Shown here: positions 15,510 through 20,824 of the stretch, in pieces | Position numbering within the stretch: position 1 is the first letter of the stretch | How the letters are laid out: each line of letters opens with the position of its first letter | NCBI GenBank assembly: GCA_035267785.1 | Contig: DATFLL010000055.1 | Location: 1 to 20,824 of the forward strand | Length of the DNA stretch: 20,824 nucleotides | Origin: DATFLL01 sp035267785 | GTDB taxonomy: Bacteria; Pseudomonadota; Gammaproteobacteria; DATFLL01 | Direction: 5' to 3' | Program-made: the position numbers and the translations under genes | The notes under the pieces: generated by a model | The model's database searches: none | What the model was told of the DNA's origin: nothing | What the model saw: only the letters and a program-made list of their open reading frames with translations

Positions 15510-16922
15510 TTATTGGTTTTTCGGGATCTTCAATGCAAGGAAGATGGTGTGGCCGTTGCGCTCTACCAGCACCGGTACGGCCCGGCCGCGCGGCAACTTC
15601 TTCGCGATGCGGGAAAGCTCCTGCACGCTGCCGACGTCCTTGTTGTCGAGCGTCAGGATGACATCGCCCGGACGCATCCCGGCATCGGCCGCGGCGCCGT
15701 CCTGCACGTTCTTGACGAGAACGCCGCGCTTGCCGAGCTTGAGCTTCTCGCGCTGCGCCGGGCTGAGGTCGGCCGCCGTGATATGCAGCGTCGACTCGCT
15801 GTGTTCGGCGCTGGGCGAGCTGGCGGTCTTTGCGGGCAGTTTGGCGATGGTGGCGTGCAACTCCTTGCGGTGACCGTTGCGCTGCACCACCACGGTAACG
15901 GTCCGGCCGACCGGCGTGGCCGCGACCATGGGCGGCAGATGGTCGGATTCGTCAACCGATTTGCCGTCGAACTTCAGAATCACGTCACCGGCCTTGATGC
16001 CGGCGTGCGCCGCCGGGCTGTCCGGAACCACCTTGGACACCAGGGCGCCGACGGGACGTTTCAGGCCGAAGGATTCGGCCAGGTCCTGGGTGACTGGCTG
16101 GATGTAGACCCCGAGGTAGCCGCGGGTGACGTATCCCTGGCTCTTGAGTTGCTTGGCCACGTTCATGGCGACGTTGATGGGAATGGCAAAGGACAGACCC
16201 ATGTAGCCGCCGGTGTTGCTGTAGATCTCGGCGTTGATGCCGATGACCTGGCCGTCGGTATTGAACAGCGGTCCGCCCGAGTTGCCGGGGTTGACCGCCG
16301 CATCGGTCTGAATGAACGGCACGTAGGTATCGGAGGGCAGGCTGCGCCCCAGTGCGCTGACAATGCCCTGGGTCGCGGAGTACTGCAGACCGAACGGCGA
16401 GCCGATGGCCAGTACCCATTGGCCGACCTGGAGCTTGTCCGAGTCGCCGATGGTGACGGTGGGCAGGTCGGTGGCCTTGATTTTCAACAGGGCGATGTCG
16501 GTACGCTCATCGGCGCCGACCAGCTTGGCGGGCAATTCGCGGTGGTTGCTCAACTGTACGATGATGGAATCGGCGTTCTTGACCACATGGTTGTTGGTCA
16601 GGATGTAGCCGTCGCTCGAGATGATGAATCCGGAGCCCAGAGATTGGACCTTCTCTTCGCCTTGCGATTGGGGCGGGTTGCCGAAGAAGTGCTTGAAGAA
16701 CTGGTTGAACGGGCTGTCCTTGGGCAGGTTCGGCATCGCCTGCTGCTTGCTCGAGGACTGATCGATGGTCTGGGTCGTGCTGATGTTGACCACCGCCGCT
16801 CTGTTGTTCTTCACGAGTTCGGTGAAATTGGGCAGCCGTGAGGCTTGTCCCCACGCAATGCCCTGCAGGCCGAGCAGCAACAGGCCGATCAGGGTAAGGC
16901 GGGAAATGCGTTTTGGATTCAT
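15510..16922 (-). CDS. Do-family periplasmic serine protease (DegP/DegQ-like)
   Basis: A 470-aa periplasmic protease/chaperone for misfolded envelope proteins. A signal peptide (hydrophobic about 8-22, probable cleavage after WGQA near 27) precedes the trypsin-like domain with triad H112 (TNNHVV), D142 (RTDIALL) and S215 (NPGNSGGP). Two PDZ domains follow (about 255-345 and 370-465). The Q-linker region (about 52-90) is short and contains FFKHFFGNPP, typical of the family. The ATG at 16922 is preceded by GGAG; an in-frame ATG 24 bases further upstream is possible. It follows the YflT-like gene by 70 bases and may share its promoter. DegP, DegQ and MucD cannot be told apart here. Confidence 0.93.
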   Translation of the reverse strand: MNPKRISRLTLIGLLLLGLQGIAWGQASRLPNFTELVKNNRAAVVNISTTQTIDQSSSKQQAMPNLPKDSPFNQFFKHFFGNPPQSQGEEKVQSLGSGFIISSDGYILTNNHVVKNADSIIVQLSNHRELPAKLVGADERTDIALLKIKATDLPTVTIGDSDKLQVGQWVLAIGSPFGLQYSATQGIVSALGRSLPSDTYVPFIQTDAAVNPGNSGGPLFNTDGQVIGINAEIYSNTGGYMGLSFAIPINVAMNVAKQLKSQGYVTRGYLGVYIQPVTQDLAESFGLKRPVGALVSKVVPDSPAAHAGIKAGDVILKFDGKSVDESDHLPPMVAATPVGRTVTVVVQRNGHRKELHATIAKLPAKTASSPSAEHSESTLHITAADLSPAQREKLKLGKRGVLVKNVQDGAAADAGMRPGDVILTLDNKDVGSVQELSRIAKKLPRGRAVPVLVERNGHTIFLALKIPKNQ

Positions 16923-16992
16923 TCTGGGTCTCCATGTTGTTGCCAAAAACTGCGGCGGATTGTGACGACCGGCGTATCCGGCGGCAATTTCC

Positions 16993-17532
16993 TCATGCCG
17001 TGACCGTGTCGCGATGGGCTGTATCCTGTTGTTCGATCAGTCTGCGCGCCTGACGAATCTCCGCGGGTGTACCGTGGGCCAGCACCAGGTACTTGTCGGC
17101 GCGCAGCTGCGTGACGTATTTGATGCGCCGCCGCCTCGGTGCGCCGATTCCACTGAGTATCGTGGCCCCCGTGCCGACGACGGCGCCGATGGCCGCGCCC
17201 TCCAGCATGACGACGGCCAGGTTGAGGAACGGGTCTTCGACGTAGATTGGCCCGAAATCGGGAAGCCAGAAAAACAGTATCCCGAAGACCGTGCCCCAAA
17301 GTGCGCCCCACGCCGTACCGAGGCCCAGCCAGCGCTTGAATCGGTCGTAGAGCGTGTAGTAGCCAACGGGCTGTTCTTCCGTGTGGTAGCCCTTGGCGAC
17401 AATCGACAATTTGTGCATAGCGATGCCCTCGGCCTCCAACTCCCGGATGAGCTGTTCGGCTCGGGCGTGCGTGTCGCGGACGCCGATGACGGCGGTTTGC
17501 TCTATCGGCGCGTCAGGGGTGCTGACAGACAT
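16993..17532 (-). CDS. YflT/general-stress-17M-like membrane protein
   Basis: A 179-aa protein with a small alpha/beta N-terminal domain (residues 13-50, TAVIGVRDTHARAEQLIREL then HKLSIVAKGYH), as in the general stress protein 17M/YflT family. A glycine-rich membrane hairpin follows (about 72-92, WGALWGTVFGILFFWLP, and 105-130), and then a C-terminal domain ending KYLVLAHGTPAEI, which resembles a second copy of the first fold. Such proteins are common in proteobacteria and often annotated as membrane or DUF1269-like proteins; function unknown. A near-perfect ribosome site (GAAAGGAGG) precedes the ATG. Upstream is a small ORF and a sigma-54-like site; downstream is degP. Confidence 0.75.
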   Translation of the reverse strand: MSVSTPDAPIEQTAVIGVRDTHARAEQLIRELEAEGIAMHKLSIVAKGYHTEEQPVGYYTLYDRFKRWLGLGTAWGALWGTVFGILFFWLPDFGPIYVEDPFLNLAVVMLEGAAIGAVVGTGATILSGIGAPRRRRIKYVTQLRADKYLVLAHGTPAEIRQARRLIEQQDTAHRDTVTA

Positions 17533-17743
17533 GTGATGGCCTCCTTTCGGATGTCATCGAACCGCCCCACGCGCATTGGTTTGCCGCACGCCCCGGCGAA
17601 TCTGTAGGTACCGACTGCCAACGGCCGCGACACGCTTGACGTTCCGTTACGACCGTAATGGGCGGCGCGAGTTCAACCGCGCCGGACCGGACGTGAACGG
17701 GGCCGGGAGCGGGAGGCGCGGCGGTGTCGGGTTTTGAGCTCAT
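17513..17743 (-). CDS. possible small protein upstream of the YflT-like gene
   Basis: An open frame of 76 codons starting at ATG 17743 with a strong GAGGAG six bases upstream. The product begins MSSKPDTAAPPAPGPVHV, is polar and proline-rich, and contains two cysteines; I do not recognise it. Its stop overlaps the start of the YflT-like gene by 20 bases. The ribosome site, the position about 75 bases after the predicted sigma-54 start, and the overlap favour a real leader cistron; the odd composition argues against. Confidence 0.4.
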   Translation of the reverse strand: MSSKPDTAAPPAPGPVHVRSGAVELAPPITVVTERQACRGRWQSVPTDSPGRAANQCAWGGSMTSERRPSHVCQHP

Positions 17744-17830
17744 ATCGGGCTCCTCGCGGCGGAGCTGACGCCTGGGTGGGCGATTCGATGCGTGTAAGCG
17801 CGAAATCGTCGCCATGGTGGACATAACGCC

Positions 17831-17846
17831 AGCATCATTTATGCCA
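17831..17846 (-). promoter_or_regulatory. candidate sigma-54 promoter of the YflT-like/degP unit
   Basis: On the minus strand this reads TGGCATAAATGATGCT, with GG and GC 10 bases apart. It shares all 11 fixed positions (TGGCAT-N5-ATGCT) with the site before sor. Predicted start is near 17820, upstream of the small ORF at 17743. Confidence 0.55.
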
Positions 17847-17850
17847 CATC

Positions 17851-17875
17851 GGCAACTTGTTGCCGCCGTTGGCAA
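17851..17875. promoter_or_regulatory. palindromic operator-like sequence
   Basis: GGCAACTTGTTGCC at 17851-17864 is a perfect inverted repeat with 6-bp arms and a 2-base centre. Its right half can also pair with GGCAA at 17871-17875 (TTGCC at 17860-17864). It lies just 5 bases upstream of the -24 element, too close for a usual enhancer, so a repressor or modulator site is more likely. Confidence 0.4.
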
Positions 17876-17901
17876 AATGTTCGCCGTGGAGAGGGGTACA
17901 G

Positions 17902-17909
17902 GGCATGCG
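17902..17909. promoter_or_regulatory. possible activator site, second copy
   Basis: GGCATGCG lies 57 bases upstream of the -24 GG of the 17831-17846 site, mirroring the sor promoter. It lies in the gene-free gap behind the APC permease gene. Confidence 0.3.
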
Positions 17910-17965
17910 TGCGGGCTATTTCAACCGCCGCGGTGCCATTGAAGCCGGCGGCCGGTGGCAGACGC

Positions 17966-19270
17966 TCAGCTATCGCGATGGAGGAGGGGCACCAGGGTAC
18001 GGCCGGTGTACCGGCGGTAGCCGGCCTCGATGAGAAACGCGCCGCCGACCATCGTGCCCAGGATCCAGAGGCCGCCCCGGTCCGCTTCGAACGTGTGGTA
18101 GAGCAGTGCGATCACGGCGCCCAGGCAGGCGATGACGCCGATCACGGACGGCCAGCGCCGCGCGCCGGTATGCCGGCTCAATCGCACATTGGCCAGGTTG
18201 ACCGCGGCGAACAGCAGCAGGAAGCCGGCGCTGCCGAGCAGGGAGATCTTCGACAGGTCGAACACGTTTGCCACGATCAGGGCGAGTGTCGAGGTGAGCA
18301 GCAGCCCGCCGATCGGTCGGCGCCAGACACGGCGCTCGAACAGCTCGGGCAGCTCGCCGTCCTTGGCGATCACGAAGCTGACGCGGGCCGCGCCGTAGAG
18401 CGTGGCATTGATCGCCGAGCTGGTGGACAGCAGTGCCGCGATCGCGATCAGCGTATAGCCCGTCTGCCCGAGGAAAGGCCGGGCGCTGGCCGCCAGGGCG
18501 TAATCGCGTGCAGCCACGATCTGCGGTATGTCCAGGGTGCCTACGGTCACCGCCGCGACCAGGATGTACAGGGCAATCACGAACAGGACCGAGGCGTAGA
18601 AGGCGCGGGGCAGCGTGCGCTCGGCGCGTCGCACGTCGCCAGCGGTGTTGGCGATGAGCTCAAAGCCCTCGTAGGCGATGAAGATCAGCATGCCGCCGGC
18701 GATCAGGTTAACCGTGTCGGGCCATTCGGCGGGTGCCAGACGGTGAGGCGCGATAGTGGGCAGGCCCGCGACGATGAACCCCAACAAGATGGTGACCTTG
18801 AAGCCGACGATCCATTCCTCGGCCATACCCACGGCCCTGGACCCGACCAGGTTCAACAGGGTCAGCGCGACGATGACCGCGCTCAGCAGCAGATGGTGGC
18901 CGAGGGGCGACCACGCCTTTGGCATGAAGCTGGCGCCGTAGCTGCCGAAGGCATAGGCGTACAACGCGAGCATGACGATGTAGCTCAACCACAGCAGGAC
19001 GTTCATCCCGCCGGTGAACAGGCCCGGGCCGAAGGCTTGATTTAGGAACTCCACCGTCCCGCCCTGGCTGGGATAACGTACGGACAATTGGGCGTAGGAA
19101 CGCGCGGTGATGAGGGCGACGAGCCCTGCGATAAAAAAGGCGATGGGCGTTGCGCCGTGGGAAAGTTGGGCGGCGAGCCCGAGCACCGCGAAGATGCCGC
19201 CGCCGACCATACCGCCCACGCCGATGGCCACGGCACTCCAGAAGCCGATACTGCCTTTGCCTGTCGTCAC
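17966..19270 (-). CDS. APC-family amino acid/amine permease
   Basis: A 434-aa inner-membrane secondary transporter with about 12 hydrophobic segments. The N-terminal motif GVGGMVGGGIFAVLGL (17-32) is the unwound helix-1 substrate site typical of APC-superfamily carriers. Substrate cannot be read from sequence. The GTG at 19270 is used because helix 1 needs the preceding residues. The only ribosome-site-like sequence, GGGAGG (19342-19337 when unfolded from the 5' side, 19287-19282 is its complement), is far from the start or held in a stem, so translation may depend on structure or coupling. It follows the response regulator gene on the same strand after 75 bases and may be one of its targets or co-transcribed with it. 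Confidence 0.88.
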   Translation of the reverse strand: MTTGKGSIGFWSAVAIGVGGMVGGGIFAVLGLAAQLSHGATPIAFFIAGLVALITARSYAQLSVRYPSQGGTVEFLNQAFGPGLFTGGMNVLLWLSYIVMLALYAYAFGSYGASFMPKAWSPLGHHLLLSAVIVALTLLNLVGSRAVGMAEEWIVGFKVTILLGFIVAGLPTIAPHRLAPAEWPDTVNLIAGGMLIFIAYEGFELIANTAGDVRRAERTLPRAFYASVLFVIALYILVAAVTVGTLDIPQIVAARDYALAASARPFLGQTGYTLIAIAALLSTSSAINATLYGAARVSFVIAKDGELPELFERRVWRRPIGGLLLTSTLALIVANVFDLSKISLLGSAGFLLLFAAVNLANVRLSRHTGARRWPSVIGVIACLGAVIALLYHTFEADRGGLWILGTMVGGAFLIEAGYRRYTGRTLVPLLHRDS

Positions 19271-19280
19271 GGGGCGGGCC

Positions 19281-19342
19281 GCCTCCCGGTGCCCGCGCTT
19301 CGGGCGCGGTGGCGCGTACGACGCGCCGAGCGCTCGGGAGGC
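19281..19342 (-). ncRNA. folded intercistronic element between regulator and permease genes
   Basis: Three nested stems fill the gap: outer stem 19281-19288 with 19335-19342 (7 perfect pairs plus one), and inside it stems 19293-19298/19304-19309 and 19311-19317/19321-19327 (7 bp, 3-base loop). Together they resemble a three-way junction. There is no U tract, so it is not a normal terminator. It may act as a processing site, stabilise mRNA or control permease translation. No known riboswitch class was recognised. Confidence 0.45.
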
Positions 19343-19345
19343 CCC

Positions 19346-20764
19346 TTACGTGGCCGGTTCCGACGCGTGTGCCTGTGCCGGTTTGAGATTGTATTTGGCG
19401 ATGCGATAGCGCAGCGTCTCTCGTGTTGTCCCCAAGGCCCGTGCCGTGGCCGTGACGTTGAAGCGATTACGCTCCAACGCGGTCTTGATGATATAGCGAT
19501 CCATCTCGTCGAGCGACATGCTGCCATCGAGCGGGATGTGCATCGCGTCGCCGTCGACGCTCGGTCCGAGCCCTCCATGGGCGAGGTCTCCGGCGCCGAG
19601 TTGTAGCCATTGTGCGGGAAAATCCTCGCCCTGGGCAAATAGTACACAGCGTTCGACGACGTTGCGAAGCTCGCGCACATTGCCGGGCCAGTTATGGGAG
19701 CGCAGACGTTCCCACACCTCGTCGGGCACGCGAGTGACCTGGCGCCCCGATTTGGCATTGTATTCGGCGATGAATTGGGGGACCAACTCGTCGAGGTCTT
19801 CGAGGCGGTCCCGCAGCGGGGGCAGATGCAGCCGGAAGACGCTGAGGCGATGATACAGGTCGCTGCGAAAGTCGCCGTCGCGTGCCTGGGCCTCGAGATC
19901 GCGATTACTGGCGGCGACGATCTGGACGTCAATCTTGATCTCGCGGTCTCCGCCCAGGCGCCGGATGGCGCGGTCCTCGATCGCCTTGAGCAGCTTGGAC
20001 TGCAATTCCAGGTCCATCTCGCCGATCTCGTCGAGAAACAGCGTCCCGCCGTTGGCCTGCTCCATCAGACCGCGTCGGCGTCCCTTGGCGCCGGTGAAGG
20101 CCCCCGCCTCGTGACCGAAGAGCTCCGATTCGAGCAGGTCGTGGGGCAGGGCGGCGCAGTTGAGCTCGACCAGGGGGCCCTCGGCCCGTTGACCCGAGTG
20201 GTGCAGGATGCGCGCGGCCAGCCCCTTGCCGCTGCCCGTTTCGCCCGTGATGATGAGGGCGCTGAACGGGACTTCGGTCAGGCGCGTGAGCATGGAGCGC
20301 ACCTCGTTCGCCGCGGCGCTGTGGCCGAGAAAGCTCTCGGGGGTATGTTTGCGGGTGAGGGCGTCGGCCTCGTCGCGAAGGCGCCGCTGGGCGCGGGCCG
20401 AGCGGGCGGCGCCGGCGACCACCAGGTCCAGTCGCTCCTGTTCGCAGGGCTTTTCCAGGAAGTCGAATGCACCGAGGCGAAGCGCTCGGACAGAGTCGGG
20501 TACCGAGCCGTAACCGGTCAGGAATATCCACTCCCCGCTGGGCACGCGGCTGCGTACCGACTCCAGCAAGTCCAGCGCATTACCGTCGGGCAGGCTCATG
20601 TCGGATAGCACGACCAGCGGGTCGAGTCGCTGATCGAACAGTGCCCGGCGTGCGGTGTCGATGTCCTGCGCCAGCACCACTTCCCAGCCGTGGTGCCGGT
20701 AGTGGCGCTGGAGCTCGCCGCCGAGCAGACCTTCGTCTTCGATTACCAGTAGGGTGTCAGCCAT
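19346..20764 (-). CDS. sigma-54-dependent response regulator (NtrC family)
   Basis: A 472-aa activator. Receiver domain 1-120 has phospho-acceptor D55 (VLSDMSLPDG), acidic pair E9/D10, T83 and K105. The AAA+ domain has Walker A GETGSGKG (174-181), the sigma-54 contact loop GAFTGA (221-226) and Walker B GTLFLDEIGE (240-249), then R-finger region FRSDLYHRLSVF (299-310). The C-terminal Fis-type helix-turn-helix is near 440-464 (TARALGTTRETLRYRI). All parts for phosphorylation-dependent activation of RNA polymerase-sigma-54 are present. The ATG at 20764 follows AAGGAGA and overlaps the kinase stop by 8 bases. Target genes are unknown; two sigma-54-like sites occur nearby. Confidence 0.95.
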   Translation of the reverse strand: MADTLLVIEDEGLLGGELQRHYRHHGWEVVLAQDIDTARRALFDQRLDPLVVLSDMSLPDGNALDLLESVRSRVPSGEWIFLTGYGSVPDSVRALRLGAFDFLEKPCEQERLDLVVAGAARSARAQRRLRDEADALTRKHTPESFLGHSAAANEVRSMLTRLTEVPFSALIITGETGSGKGLAARILHHSGQRAEGPLVELNCAALPHDLLESELFGHEAGAFTGAKGRRRGLMEQANGGTLFLDEIGEMDLELQSKLLKAIEDRAIRRLGGDREIKIDVQIVAASNRDLEAQARDGDFRSDLYHRLSVFRLHLPPLRDRLEDLDELVPQFIAEYNAKSGRQVTRVPDEVWERLRSHNWPGNVRELRNVVERCVLFAQGEDFPAQWLQLGAGDLAHGGLGPSVDGDAMHIPLDGSMSLDEMDRYIIKTALERNRFNVTATARALGTTRETLRYRIAKYNLKPAQAHASEPAT

Positions 20765-20824
20765 GATTCTCCTTGCAGGGCAAGATGAGCTCGACGCAGG
20801 CACCGCCCTCCGGGCGGTTGGACA
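20757..20824 (-). CDS. C-terminus of a sensor histidine kinase (partial)
   Basis: Only the last 21 residues are in the window (ending GGACVELILPCKENHG). The GGA-x-V-E-L-x-L-P pattern is the usual end of a histidine-kinase ATPase domain, and the gene directly precedes and overlaps a response regulator. It is thus almost surely the cognate sensor, cut by the window edge. Confidence 0.75.
   Translation of the reverse strand, partial: SNRPEGGACVELILPCKENHG

Noticed and set aside
15426..16841. 471-codon plus-strand open frame
   Set aside because: Antisense to the Do-family protease with intact triad and PDZ domains; no family features on this strand.
17869..17887. Plus-strand GG-N10-GC (TTGGCAAAATGTTCGCC) as a third sigma-54 site
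   Set aside because: Poor match around -12 and no plus-strand gene downstream.
17909..19045. 378-codon plus-strand open frame
   Set aside because: Antisense to the APC permease; Gln/Asp/Arg-rich composition is typical of the reverse strand of membrane protein genes.

Overview
The window looks like a chromosomal segment of a GC-rich sulfur-oxidising proteobacterium, most likely a gammaproteobacterial chemolithotroph. The main reason is a full-length sulfur oxygenase reductase (SOR) gene with all its iron and cysteine ligands, beside an SQR-like flavoprotein. The genus cannot be fixed from sequence alone; no rRNA or tRNA gene is present.

Layout. (1) 1-2805, + strand: pstC-pstA-pstB, the membrane and ATPase parts of the high-affinity phosphate importer, preceded by a strong hairpin that probably follows pstS just outside the window. 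(2) 2806-3315: no gene; four CGCAAAG-rich repeat units form an inverted, MITE-like array. (3) 3316-10286, + strand: a tightly packed Bat (aerotolerance-type) operon: moxR, DUF58, a DUF4381-like gene, batA, a batB-TPR fusion and batD. It is followed by two tandem hairpins and a small repeat protein gene (10382-10819). (4) 15224-10892, - strand: sor, an SQR-like gene, DUF1641, a CcoQ-like gene and a yfdX-like gene, all co-directional and probably one transcription unit. (5) 17846-15456, - strand: a small ORF, a YflT-like membrane protein and a DegP/DegQ periplasmic protease, ending in a textbook intrinsic terminator. (6) 20824-17966, - strand: the tail of a histidine kinase, a sigma-54-dependent response regulator and an APC-family permease.

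The most interesting reading is regulatory. Two minus-strand sites with the same -24/-12 pattern (TGGCAT-N5-ATGCT) lie before sor (15280-15296) and before the small ORF/YflT-like/degP group (17831-17846). Both have an identical GGCATGCG word about 58 bp further upstream. A sigma-54 activator with an intact GAFTGA loop is encoded a few kilobases away. I infer a local regulon joining sulfur oxidation (SOR makes sulfite, thiosulfate and sulfide; the SQR-like enzyme could reoxidise sulfide) to an envelope-protection unit (DegP-like protease, YflT-like protein). The presence of orphan CcoQ-like and YfdX-like genes in the sulfur cluster is unusual.
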